DNA of 64,000 bases from Stentor roeselii (Eukaryota; Ciliophora; Heterotrichea; Heterotrichida; Stentoridae), in NCBI GenBank assembly GCA_006503475.1, contig RSEH01000215.1, positions 20,039 through 84,038 on the forward strand, read 5' to 3'. Under the pieces are notes generated by a model. That model did not search any database, was not told where the DNA came from, and saw only the letters and a program-made list of their open reading frames with translations. Made by a program: the position numbers and the translations under genes. Numbering within the stretch: the stretch's first letter is position 1; each line of letters starts with the position of its first letter. Of this stretch, positions 30,393 through 39,952 are shown one piece after another.

Positions 30393-31727
30393 TTAGTTCT
30401 CCTCCCAAAGCTCTTCCATTTCCTCAGGGTCAATTCCACTTTCCCTCTGATCATACTCATAAAAGGCCTTAGCATCAATGAGCATACTTATAATGGTATC
30501 TCCCTGTCCACACGCAATTAAATCCTCTAAAGTAACAGCAAACTGCAACTTAGGTTTAGCCATATCCCAGATCTCATCCTTAATATCATCAACCTTAAAC
30601 CCAGTCTTATCCTTACTTTCCAATTTCTGAATAACACTTCTAAAAAACATGTTAATAACAAAAGTATCAACAGCTCCTTTCTTATAAACATCAAAAATCC
30701 TCCAAAAGTACTGCAAACTCTGAACAGTCTTTTTATTTTCCATAGCCAAAACAAAATCTAAAAACGTTTTATAGTCCATTTCGCCTTCAAAAGTCTGATA
30801 CTCCTCAAACAACCTATCAACAAAGATCGATGTGAGTCCTCCGGAGTACTTCGCAAGTTCATTTTTTTTAAGCATGCCGTTTCTATCAAGGTCGAGTTTC
30901 AAGTAATGGTCATAAACTTTGAGGCTGTATTGAACTGAGAACCAATTCTGGTTGGCTTCTTCATTAGTCCAGTTTTCTTGACGAAGTTCGTAAAGTTCTG
31001 CAAGGATTGGAGATGTTAACATGTCCTTTATCCAAATCTTTCCTGTTCTCTTTGGGTCTAAGAAGAAGAAGAACTTTCGCACTGCGGTGATCACGTAAAA
31101 TGGGCAGAAGTTCTCTTGAAGGTTGCTTAACTGGGGAAAGGAGGGGATCAGCTCGTAGATGAAGTTTTCGAGGTCTTTTTCTTTTAGGTAACCGTAACCT
31201 GCACTGTCGTAGAGAGAAATCTGGATACGGGTCTGGTGAAGATTCACTTTTCGCACTATGTAGTGGAAAAATGGAACTATCTCGATTCGACCGTACTCGT
31301 CACGGTCACATTTTAGGAAGACTGATGGTTGGAAGAATTGACGGTATTTTGGATGAAGTTTGTTTGCTACTTGGCAGAACTGGTCATAATTCATCCTTTC
31401 AGACCCGTCATCAGGAAAGCTGGTATTGTTCTTTAGCAGGTACCAAAGTTTTTCCAGGTCCTCCTTATCCAAAATCTCAGCCGACTTATTATGCAAGAAA
31501 CGTGTTCGTGCCTCTTGTCTAAGTTTCAGATAGATAGGATTCTCAAGCTGCGGCTTTTTGAAATAAAATCGCGGAATTTTCTTATAACTTTCATTCCTCT
31601 GCTTTTCAAGTTCTTTCTCTTCCTCCAGTAGCTTCAGAAAAGCAATGTCCGCTTCTCGGTCATTTTCCAAGGCGGTTTTGCGAGGTTTATCTTTGAGGAA
31701 TTGTTTTAAACAGTCTACCCAGTTCAT
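30393..31727 (-). CDS. PPP2R3C: PP2A regulatory subunit B'' gamma (PPP2R3C/FASS/TON2 type)
   Basis: 444 aa, close to the human length of 453. Long runs of family signature are visible: IPRFYF near residue 50, KLWYLL, VRKVNLHQTRIQISLYDSAG, DLENFIYELIPSFPQL, TAVRKFFFFLDPKRTGKI, LDLDRNGMLKKNELAKY (EF-hand-like), GEMDYKTFLDFVLAMENKK and the C-terminal QGDT motif. PPP2R3C directs PP2A to microtubule-organising sites and is needed for cortical microtubule and basal-body patterning in plants and ciliates. This fits a cell with an elaborate cortex. No intron needed; start in CTTATAAATG. Confidence 0.95.
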   Translation of the reverse strand: MNWVDCLKQFLKDKPRKTALENDREADIAFLKLLEEEKELEKQRNESYKKIPRFYFKKPQLENPIYLKLRQEARTRFLHNKSAEILDKEDLEKLWYLLKNNTSFPDDGSERMNYDQFCQVANKLHPKYRQFFQPSVFLKCDRDEYGRIEIVPFFHYIVRKVNLHQTRIQISLYDSAGYGYLKEKDLENFIYELIPSFPQLSNLQENFCPFYVITAVRKFFFFLDPKRTGKIWIKDMLTSPILAELYELRQENWTNEEANQNWFSVQYSLKVYDHYLKLDLDRNGMLKKNELAKYSGGLTSIFVDRLFEEYQTFEGEMDYKTFLDFVLAMENKKTVQSLQYFWRIFDVYKKGAVDTFVINMFFRSVIQKLESKDKTGFKVDDIKDEIWDMAKPKLQFAVTLEDLIACGQGDTIISMLIDAKAFYEYDQRESGIDPEEMEELWEEN

Positions 31728-31878
31728 TTATAAGATGATAAAAAGATAAAAGTAATTAAAACCTCTAAGAATTTTATTCAAATCAAATAATTAAAAGCTC
31801 TCTACTTCAAAACAAAAGAAACTGTATTCAATTTAAGTTAAACCAGATTTCTCTTTATTAAATATATTCTGACCATTA

Positions 31879-32853
31879 ATGCATCTTTCAAATAGCTCAT
31901 CCTTACACAAAAGACTATCATTGAAAAGAACTTCAGCTTTTACCGAGAGGACCCAAATGAAAGAAAAGACTCAAGTTGAACTCTTTCAAGAAAACTTGGA
32001 ACTTGCTGAACAACTCAAAGCTCTTAACGAGCGACTTAATCAAATATTGGATAAAAAACCAAGTAAAAAAGAACCCACAGCGAAAATGGCCTCACCTCGA
32101 AATATACTCCCTATGGCTCAGAAACAACTGAGACACTATAAGTAAAGAATAAACAGGTCTGAAGAAAGAATACTTGAAAAAAGACTTAAAATTATTTCTG
32201 AACCTGAATATTCTCTTAACTTGCAAGTCTCAGTCAATAAAATGACACAAAAATTAGAAGAGTTGACTGCGGATAACATAAAGTTGAAGAAAAATGAGGT
32301 TAAACTTGAAAAAGAAATTGAAAAAAAACTGGAAAAAATTAAGGATCAGGAAAAAAATTTGGTTTTAGATAAAGAATTCAAATTTCTTCTTAATCATAAA
32401 ATCGAATTGGAGACGATGATTCAGAATAAACAGGAAAAAATCCAGGAAATCAGAGAAAACACTGAAAAAATCAATAAAAAGATGCAAAAAACTTTGAAAA
32501 GTTTAGAAAAAATTGAAAATACTCTTGAAAATTACCCTTCAAATGATCATTTAGTAAGATATCGATCTTTGGAAACAGTTTTAAGTAAAAATCAAAAACT
32601 TTCAGTTCAGAGTCAAAGATTTTTAAATATGCGGGTTTCTAACCTAGCCCTGCAGCTCAAAAATATTCAGTCGGCTGAATCAAAACTCTCTTCAAAATTC
32701 GAAGGTTCTTTCAAAACTCTAAAGAGACACAAGAGCAAAATTAAAGCTTTCACTAACTTTTACAGTCTTCAAAACTCTCCAATTCCAATGAAGAGCCCTC
32801 TTAATTTGACAGTAAAAACTCGACTAGGAAACACGATTTGCTATAGTCCTTAA
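31879..32853 (+). CDS. Coiled-coil protein, function unknown
   Basis: 319 aa after removing a 15-nt intron at 32142-32156. The N-terminal 20 residues are Ser-rich and basic. Most of the remainder (about 35-55 and 90-245) is heptad-type coiled coil rich in Lys and Glu (KLEELTADNIKLKKNEVKLE). The C-terminus is basic. No other domain. Probably a structural cytoskeletal or cortical protein, by inference only. Confidence 0.75.
32142..32156 (+). other. 15-nt spliceosomal intron
   Basis: GTAAAGAATAAACAG, phase 2, with an in-frame TAA at the donor. Splicing yields HYKSEERILEKRL and continues the coiled coil. Confidence 0.9.
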
Positions 32854-33105
32854 TATTCTTAATCATAATAACTCGAAATATAATCTAAAACAATGAAAAG
32901 CTTCTTTAATTCACGTATATATCAAAAAAACCTCATATTAAAAAATCTCTAAAATCCCAGATCCTATCAAAAAATTTAAAGAAATCAAATATTTATCATC
33001 CCTTCCTTAAAAGTCCTTATCTCTAAATTTAATTATTAAAGTTCTTTTTCTTAAACCCTTTCAAAACCCACCAAAAAAATCTTATCAATTCTAAAACAAA
33101 TCATA

Positions 33106-34308
33106 ATGCTCAAAAGTTCCAAAACATCTAAAATAGACGACCGAGATTTTTTCGATGAAAAATCAACAAAATTCGATACTCAGAAACTAGAAACAACTCC
33201 AAGTGAATCAACAGTGATTTCCATTGTTTTTGATTTAGCCAGTCAAGACTGTTTAAATCTTTCATTCGAAGAAGTGCTTCAAAAAGACGCAGTGATGAAA
33301 AAAAAGCCATGTCTTCTTTACATAGTTCTAGATTCAAAAGAAACACTTGAACGTTTGTTCAAAGCTTACAACTTCAACCCTTTGATCCAATCAGAGTGCA
33401 GCGAATGGAGCTTCAAAGAAAAAGACTACGTGATGTACTTCGAAAGCTGTTTTTTTATGGCAATATCTGACTGTTGCTACAATGAAGACATCGAAAACCC
33501 AATTCCAATTAAAATGCTGATATTCAGTGATTTTTTTATTGTGATTTCCTTAGAAAAGCTGCATTTCATTGAAAAAGTTTTCAAAGATTTCTTAAATTTC
33601 AAAAACTTTCCTACAATCATAGACCCAGACGAAGGTCTCTGCCTGATAACAGGAAACCACGACTTAGAAAACACTAAAATCCGAGCAGACCGGCAATTAA
33701 AAGTATCAGAAAGCACTCATATTGAAACAATTCTTCATTTAATTCTAGACTCTCTAGTCTCCAGATATGAAAAAATCCTTTTCGCGTTGCTAGTCGAGTG
33801 CCGAACTTGTCTTAGCTACTCAACTGAAATTTCTTATAAAGAAAGAGTCGAGTATCTCGTAAGAGTCAGTGTTTCTGAAAAGTCTTTGGTTTACTTTGAC
33901 CAGCTCATTAAACCTAAACAGGCGATTGTGAAGTCTTTGCTTATTTACGCTCAAGTTAGAAATAAACTTAGACCTTACCTTGAATCTTTGCAGAATAGAA
34001 TCAATAAAATGAGTTCTTTAGCGAAAACAGGCATGAGTCTCTTACATGCTGCGAAGAATTTGTTTAGTACTTGTGCTGATGATAAAATTTCGAATGCTTC
34101 TTTTGGTCTTGGAAAAATGATGCAGTTTTTTTCTGGAATCACGACTTTGTTCTTACCTCCTTTTTTAGCGAGTTCTTTGTGGGGGACTAATGTTAAGGTG
34201 CCGGCTAGTGAAGAAGATAATTTGAATACTTTTGCAGTGTTTTCTGCTGTTACTTTGGTTTATTTGGTGGCTGGAGTTTTTTATTTTCGGAAAATTGGAT
34301 GGATTTAA
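33106..34308 (+). CDS. CorA/Mrs2-like divalent cation channel with GTN signature
   Basis: 400 aa. A large N-terminal soluble domain of mixed alpha/beta then helical character is followed by two C-terminal TM helices (about 338-357 and 372-392), the pattern of the CorA superfamily. TM1 is followed by WGTNVKVP, in the position of the selectivity-loop GMN of CorA/Mrs2/Alr1 (GIN in ZntB). Met is replaced by Thr, so ion selectivity may differ from Mg2+. The acidic loop after the motif (PASEED) and a basic C-terminus (FRKIGWI) fit the family. Start context CAAATCATAATG. Confidence 0.82.
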   Translation: MLKSSKTSKIDDRDFFDEKSTKFDTQKLETTPSESTVISIVFDLASQDCLNLSFEEVLQKDAVMKKKPCLLYIVLDSKETLERLFKAYNFNPLIQSECSEWSFKEKDYVMYFESCFFMAISDCCYNEDIENPIPIKMLIFSDFFIVISLEKLHFIEKVFKDFLNFKNFPTIIDPDEGLCLITGNHDLENTKIRADRQLKVSESTHIETILHLILDSLVSRYEKILFALLVECRTCLSYSTEISYKERVEYLVRVSVSEKSLVYFDQLIKPKQAIVKSLLIYAQVRNKLRPYLESLQNRINKMSSLAKTGMSLLHAAKNLFSTCADDKISNASFGLGKMMQFFSGITTLFLPPFLASSLWGTNVKVPASEEDNLNTFAVFSAVTLVYLVAGVFYFRKIGWI

Positions 34309-34410
34309 TGGTAAATTAATGAAAATAGATAATTATTGATTGGGTTTAGAAGATATTTATATTAGGTAGAAATTCTTCAAGTTTCTTGAGGATTTTATTA
34401 TTTTGATTGA

Positions 34411-35502
34411 AGAGTATCTTCACAATTATCTTTATTATTACCTTTACCTTTAGGAGTTTTAATTCATTATTTTCTTATTAAAATTAAGGCCGTCTTCATT
34501 AAACTTAAGAAAAGTCGCATTCAAGTCTCAGGAGGACTGAGTGACTTTGATGATCTTTCAATTTCTGATGTGCCGAGTGACTCTTTGTTTGTTGCTTATG
34601 AGTTGGGAAGAACATTGAAAAACTATACAAAACAAAAGGCTTCAACTTTAGAGCGTGAGTTTTATGTATTTGTCATTCAGGCGATAAACCTTTTAACTAC
34701 TCAAGAAAAACACTTGAAGCAGCTCGCTGGAATTTCTAAGCAAGAAAAAATTCTAAATCGATACTCGAATGTCCTTCCTTGTATTCACTAAAAAGTCATG
34801 AAAAACAATGTTCCAGGCAGTAGATACATAAATGCAAGTTTCATAAACGGCCCATTAATCCCCGAGCACAACCAAATCTTCATAGCGACCCAAGCTCCAA
34901 TCCCTTACACAACAAACGATTTCTGGCAGATGATTTTTTCCCAAAACACTTCCAGTATTTTCAATCTTTGCAGTCAAGAAGACTGTAAAAAAGTAAAAAT
35001 CATTCAGGGTTCTTGTGAGGTTTATTGGCCTGATGCAGGGAAAAGTTTGAAATTCGGTTCAATAGAAGTGAAAAATTTAGGAGAAAGTGAAGAAAAACAA
35101 GTTATTTCTCGAAATTTCGATGTTTTTGACGGACAACAACTGAAAAATATCAAATTTTTTCAGTACCTGGCCTGGCCAGACAGAGACGTGCCTAAAGACC
35201 TGGAAGGATTAAGCCAGATGATGGAAAATGTCAAAGAATTGCAGAATATTGGGAAAGTTGTTGTTCATTGCAGTGCTGGAGTAGGAAGAACTGGAACTTT
35301 TATTGCTCTTTGTAATCTTAAACGATTGATTGATGAACAATTTGCTGAAAAATTGGATTTTGGAGTTTCGGTTTTTTCTGCTGTGAGACGGTTGAGGGAA
35401 CAGAGGATGCATATGGTTCAGACTAAAGAACAGTATCAGTTTATTCATGATATGTTGGAGAAGTGGATTGATGGATATAATGTGAAGAATGAAAGTAGTT
35501 AG
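34411..35502 (+). CDS. Protein tyrosine phosphatase (classical PTP); 5' end unresolved
   Basis: The catalytic domain is complete: NRYSNVLP...YINASFING, then TQAPIP...DFWQMI, YLAWPDRDVP (WPD loop with the general acid), HCSAGVGRTG (catalytic Cys and phosphate-binding Arg) and QTKEQYQFIHD. A 15-nt intron at 34781-34795 joins NVLP to FMKNNVPGS. The frame is open upstream to 34411 after a TGA at 34408. It contains a hydrophobic stretch (VLIHYFLIKIKAVFI) before the phosphatase, possibly a membrane anchor, but I find no ATG in this frame. So the true start, perhaps in a further exon, is unknown and 34411 is only the limit of the open frame. It removes phosphate from tyrosine; substrate unknown. Confidence 0.85.
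34781..34795 (+). other. 15-nt spliceosomal intron
   Basis: GTATTCACTAAAAAG, phase 1, containing an in-frame TAA. It lies inside the conserved PTP motif region, so the splice is fixed by homology. Confidence 0.92.
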
Positions 35503-36431
35503 ATTAAGGTTTAGATCATGATGGAAGGTTAGGTCTTGAAGAGAATTCAAAGTATTATGATTTATGTGGAATAAGATTAGATAATTTGATAGGATTAAAG
35601 ATCTTCGCTGGAATCTGGCTTAAGTAATTAAGAGTTTATGTCAAAGATTTTACTGAAGAATTAAAAATTTATGATGTTCGAAATGAGTTTAAATTTGATT
35701 GAGAAAATATTATTTGTTTATTTTTTTATTGAGTCATCTATTTCCTATGATACTGTAATTTCTTTATGAATATCATATATATTTGAAAATTATTTAATCG
35801 GCTATAATATAGTCAGCTTATATAATAAATTTAATGAAAGGCCAGCATGGGTGCATTTTATCCCAGAAATAATCGAGACTACTTCTATTTGAAGTATTCT
35901 GAGTCAAATCATAGAACAGCTTAGAAATAATGCCAATCCTGTAACTTTCTATATAGATTTCTCAAGTTCAAAAACTGATTACTTATAGATCCAAATATAG
36001 TCTCTTCTATATTGAAATTTATTTCTAAAAGCTGATTTGCTCTAAATCCATTATCTTTCAGTCCTTCATCATTATTACAAATGAAAATAAACTGCATAAC
36101 AAATCCAATATGAAATCCTCTAAAACATCCTACTTATAGAATTTTCTAGATACAATTATAACTCTCCTCATCCAAAATCACTCTTCCAATAATCCCACAA
36201 CACAATTCCAAACCCTCTAATTTAAATCGATGCAAGACAAAACCCCTTTTTCATCAATTCCTCTGAAATTCCCCTAAAACATAAATCCTCTGAACCACAT
36301 TCCTCAAGTCCTCTTCTCCATCAAATCTAATTCAAACCATTCAAACCTTTCCCAAAAAATCCAAAATCCAAATCCCAAATCCCAAAACCCAAGTCATACC
36401 AATTCAAATATGCCCGTAACAATAATAATTA
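35503..36431. other. 930-nt intergenic stretch, no gene recognised
   Basis: The left part is AT-rich with no long open frame. The right 270 nt on the plus strand contain very few G residues and end in repetitive CCAAATCCC-like sequence at about 36360-36395, just before the mitochondrial carrier start. I see no tRNA, snRNA or ORF I can support. Confidence 0.5.
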
Positions 36432-37331
36432 ATGTCCATTGACACTCAAAAAGACCTTCTAAAGTTCTTCAGCGGAGGTCTAGCCGGTATGTTAGCCAAA
36501 ACATCAATCGCGCCACTAGACCGTCTGAAATTCTTATTCATGGGAAGCATGGAAAAGTTCACTTTTTCAAACATGTCCCAAGAGTTCCATCGAATCCTTC
36601 GAGAAGAAGGCCTTCGTTCCTTATGGAAAGGAAACTTGGCTCAGTTAATAAGAGTCTTTCCCTACTCCGGAGTAGTAAAATTTATTCAGCAATTCTCAGT
36701 TTACGGCAAAAGTGAGCGAATTTTAAAATCTTTGAACAAAAACAACTCAAGTACAGTTGTCAAGTTCTTGTCTGGGTCTCTAGCAGGTTCAGTTGCCTTG
36801 ACAATGACTTATCCATTCGACGTTATTCGTACAAGACTGGCTTACCAGACAACACGAAAACTTTACGACGGTCTTTTTCACGGGTTTTACTTGATCTGGG
36901 CTGAGGAAGGTCTGAGCAGCATGTTTCGAGGAATAACTCCAGCTTTAATGGGAGCGAGTCTTTACGGAGGAGTGACTTTTACGATATTCTTCAATTTGAA
37001 GTCGTCGTTTCCTTCAGCTTCGAATGTAGGAATCTTTGTATTCGGTTCAGTTGCAGGGATTGCAGGCCAGGTCATTTCTTATCCTTTTGACGTGGTTCGG
37101 AAAAGAATGATGGCTCATGGGTTTTTAGAGCAGGTGTCAGGGTATAAAAGTACCTGCAATGCTCAACAAATAAACTCGATGTTTTGCTATTTTTCAATGA
37201 TTTGGCAGGTGGAAGGATTGAGAGGAATGTTGAAAGGACTGAGTTTAAACTTTGTAAAGGCTCCGATAATGTTAGGAACAGTTCATCTAGCGAATCATGT
37301 GATTCATGAGAAGTTAGGTGAGGAGTATTAG
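36432..37331 (+). CDS. Mitochondrial carrier (SLC25 family, CoA/adenine-nucleotide type)
   Basis: 299 aa, the normal SLC25 length. Three tandem modules of about 95 residues each have a Px[DE]xx[KR] signature: PLDRLK, PFDVIR and PFDVVR. Each is followed by a W/F-xG-type motif (LWKGN, MFRGI, MLKGL). The first module's SIAPLDRLKFLF is like SLC25A16/A42 carriers, which exchange CoA or dephospho-CoA with adenine nucleotides across the inner mitochondrial membrane. Substrate is inferred from that resemblance. Convergent with the next gene (36 nt between stops). Confidence 0.9.
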   Translation: MSIDTQKDLLKFFSGGLAGMLAKTSIAPLDRLKFLFMGSMEKFTFSNMSQEFHRILREEGLRSLWKGNLAQLIRVFPYSGVVKFIQQFSVYGKSERILKSLNKNNSSTVVKFLSGSLAGSVALTMTYPFDVIRTRLAYQTTRKLYDGLFHGFYLIWAEEGLSSMFRGITPALMGASLYGGVTFTIFFNLKSSFPSASNVGIFVFGSVAGIAGQVISYPFDVVRKRMMAHGFLEQVSGYKSTCNAQQINSMFCYFSMIWQVEGLRGMLKGLSLNFVKAPIMLGTVHLANHVIHEKLGEEY

Positions 37332-37367
37332 TGTAGATAACATGTAAATATTATGAAGGTACGAGAG

Positions 37368-38132
37368 TTAAGAGTGATATTTAATAGGCTTCACTGTATG
37401 TGACACTCGGGATAGCTCTACTTTGAACTTCTTTGAGTTTAGACTTTGAAGGTTCAGAAGATTAGACTGGTTCGCAATCCTTTGATCTTTCGCTTCAAAG
37501 TCAGAGTGGATGTCTATTTGGTCATCGTGAAATCCTTGCTTTGTCACTACTGCTGGGTACTTCGTGTCGTCTGCTTCTGCGTTATCACTCTCGTTAGTGT
37601 TTTTCTTTCTTTCTTTACCGTGAGAGTACTTCTCGTTCACCTCGTCGACCATGATCTTCACTTCTGGGGTCGTGAATTTTATGAATAAGTAGTTGAAACG
37701 AATAGCTAGCACTTCGGCACTCAGTAAAAATGCTAGCGAAAATACGAAACTTAGAGAAGTGTAGTTTCCCCAGTTTTGATCTTTTGTTGTGCAGTTTTCT
37801 ACACTAAAACAACCGAATGTGCAGAGGGTAAAGTAAGGAGCTGGGTCTGAGAACATTATGTTGAAAAACGTCAAAGGAATAGCTAAGATGAACAAGAACA
37901 TGCTAATTCTTCCGAATTGCTTCTTGATTCGACGAATCATCGCTTCTTGAAAACAGCAAGCAGTGATGCAAAGAATCGAATTCAAAAAGGCAAGCCAGAC
38001 ACTTGGACTTGCTAGCTGTGTCTGAGAATAGAATCGGTAAACCACTGATGGAAGGAGTAGTAGACTACTGATCTATGTTGAGAGTACGAATGTGAAGATG
38101 AAGATTGCAAAACTTTCTGAAATGAATAGCAT
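37368..38132 (-). CDS. Four-TM membrane protein, function unknown
   Basis: 249 aa after splicing a 15-nt intron at 38073-38087 inside the first transmembrane helix (MLFISESFAIFIFTF + ISSLLLLP). Hydrophobic segments lie at about 7-24, 40-57, 70-88 and 118-136. The loop between TM3 and TM4 has three Cys and two possible N-glycosylation sites (NCT, NYT). A charged C-terminal tail of about 110 residues follows (RKKNTNESDNAEADD). Topology resembles tetraspan proteins, but no CCG motif is present and I recognise no family. Start context CTATAATTATG. Confidence 0.7.
38073..38087 (-). other. 15-nt spliceosomal intron
   Basis: Minus strand GTACTCTCAACATAG, phase 0, ending in an in-frame TAG. Splicing supplies the ATG and first half of TM1 to the four-TM protein. 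Confidence 0.85.
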
Positions 38133-38780
38133 AATTATAGAGGATAAAGGATAATTAGATATCTGCACGAATATACACCTATGAATTTTTAAACCTAATT
38201 AGTTTTGATTTGAGGTCAGAAATAAAAATCTGTGATTCAGAAAAAATATAATGATGCTGTATTCAAGCTTCAGTTTACCGATAAGTACATTTAAAATGAT
38301 TGAAATCTTTATATAATCTTCATCCAACCATATCTTTATTACCCTGCTAAATAATCAAAGTTCTGATAAATAAGTTCATATAATCTTTTCCTTAGAATAT
38401 TAATTACATGATTAAAAATCTCTTATCAAAAAACATCAGTTATTTCTTTCAAACTTTTTATTCATAATACTCCATTCTAATCAGTGCAGAAAATCAAAAG
38501 ACTTACATACCAGATTTCAAAACTCAGATGAATTCAAAGAAAACGTGAAAAGTAAGCTTCTAGAAATCTACACCAGCTTAAAAAATAACCGAAAAAATTC
38601 TTCGTCCCATTAAACAAATAACTTCTGAAAAATTCTAAAATTTCGATTACAGGTCTTGAATTTAAAGTAAATGAATCACTTTTAATTGATTTGAAAATAA
38701 AAATCGATCATCAGCAGTTAAAAATCTTCAATTAAATTAGAATTAATTTTATGAATTTTTGTTAGTTTTATAATTGTAAT
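38133..38780. other. 650-nt AT-rich intergenic region, no gene seen
   Basis: Upstream region shared by the minus-strand four-TM gene and the plus-strand MGCF mini-protein. Composition is AT-rich with no open frame or RNA gene that I can support. Confidence 0.5.
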
Positions 38781-39011
38781 ATGGGATGTTTCAGCGCGAA
38801 GAGTGCCGCTGCGATTGAGCCGGTTCAGTCGCAACCTATGCAGCCTAGACCTTATTCTTATGATCAAGGACAGCTTCAGCATAACCCGGTTACAAATGCA
38901 GAGTATGCAGGAAACGTGGATTCTTATCAAGGCTACACTTACCAGAATCCAGGTTACAATCAAAATCCTGGCTATAATCAGAACCCTGGCTACTATCAGC
39001 CCCCAAAATAA
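38781..39011 (+). CDS. Lipidated mini-protein with NPGY repeats
   Basis: 76 aa. It starts MGCFSAKS: Gly2 fits N-myristoylation and Cys3 palmitoylation, so attachment to a membrane is predicted. The rest is Gln/Pro/Tyr-rich, and the C-terminus has three near-identical units, YQNPGY-NQNPGY-NQNPGYYQPP. Such Tyr/Gly/Gln-rich tails occur in scaffold and phase-separating proteins and in membrane-tubule coat proteins; the exact role is unknown. The DNA repeats diverge at synonymous sites, suggesting selection on the protein. Start lies in TTGTAATATG. Confidence 0.7.
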   Translation: MGCFSAKSAAAIEPVQSQPMQPRPYSYDQGQLQHNPVTNAEYAGNVDSYQGYTYQNPGYNQNPGYNQNPGYYQPPK

Positions 39012-39354
39012 AAAGTTGAGTTTGATTTTGATAAAATAGATAGAATTTAAATTTTTCTTAACAATTAGACTTTACATCAAAAAGAAATATCCGAAACTTA
39101 CTTGAATTTATTCAATATTGATCTCAATAAATTCTCAAGACTTTAACCCTCTAATCACTTCACCTTTCAGCCCAAAAAAGATCAATCTCATCACATTTAA
39201 ACAAAACATAAATTAAATTAATTGGATTTCCAAAACTCAAAAAATATCCCTACAAACAAAGTGTTCCATAAAAAACCTCATCCCTTTCAAGTCAAAGTAA
39301 AAAATACTCATCTTCCCTATATTGTAATGTTTATTGTTTTATTAATGGATATAA
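39012..39354. other. Intergenic, no gene seen
   Basis: AT-rich, becoming C-rich and G-poor on the plus strand toward the next start, and ending GGATATAAATG. A competing open frame at 39222-39434 lies across this leader and is not supported. Confidence 0.5.
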
Positions 39355-39759
39355 ATGATAGGAGTTCTTTTCTTTATAGCGACAGTCTCTGCCAATTTAG
39401 AAAACTTGAAGCAGCAAATAGGAGAAAGCTGTGACAAAAATGCAAACTTCAGAATCGACTCTTTTGATGTGTCTCCGTGGCCGATTGCAAGGTCTCAGAT
39501 GTACCAAATCAAGATAAATGGTGTTTTTCTGGAGAAGGAGTATTTGAACCAGATCTACATCGGAACCAAGAGAGACACTTTAAGCTTTTGGCATTACACT
39601 TACCTTGAAATCAAGAAGGACTTTACCAAAGGAGCTGTTGGGAACTTTACCGTGAATGAACAAGGACCTTCTGATCGTGGTTCTTACATCGGACAGGTTA
39701 CCTTACATAGACGTGACTTTGGAAACTTTGCTTGCTGGCAGTATGATTACGTAATTTAG
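39355..39759 (+). CDS. Small secreted protein, ML (NPC2/MD-2)-like domain
   Basis: 134 aa with a short signal peptide (MIGVLFFIATVSA) and a beta-rich mature part. FRIDSFDVSPWPIARSQMYQ resembles the opening strand and WP motif of ML lipid-recognition domains. The central YTYLEIKKDFTKG and the C-terminal FACWQYDYVI fit an immunoglobulin-like lipid-binding fold. Cysteines are few, so not all NPC2 disulfides can form. ML proteins bind sterols or lipids in the lumen or outside the cell. The family call is tentative. Start in ATATAAATG. Confidence 0.6.
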   Translation: MIGVLFFIATVSANLENLKQQIGESCDKNANFRIDSFDVSPWPIARSQMYQIKINGVFLEKEYLNQIYIGTKRDTLSFWHYTYLEIKKDFTKGAVGNFTVNEQGPSDRGSYIGQVTLHRRDFGNFACWQYDYVI

Positions 39760-39952
39760 TTAGAATTACTATTCAAATCTTTAGTCTTCAACCAATTTTA
39801 TTAATTCGTTAAAATTTAAGTTAATAGAAATAATTTCAAGCTATTCGAAAAGTTATAGTTTTATTAAATAGCTTTCCTAAGATTTCATGAATACCAAGAT
39901 AAAAAATTTTCAAATTAATCGGGTTGATTCATGAGTTAAAAAAGATCTCATC

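Noticed and set aside
36360-36395. Telomere-like CCAAATCCC repeats
   Set aside because: The units are irregular and not a perfect short tandem array, and genes continue on both sides; it fits the general G-poor leader composition.
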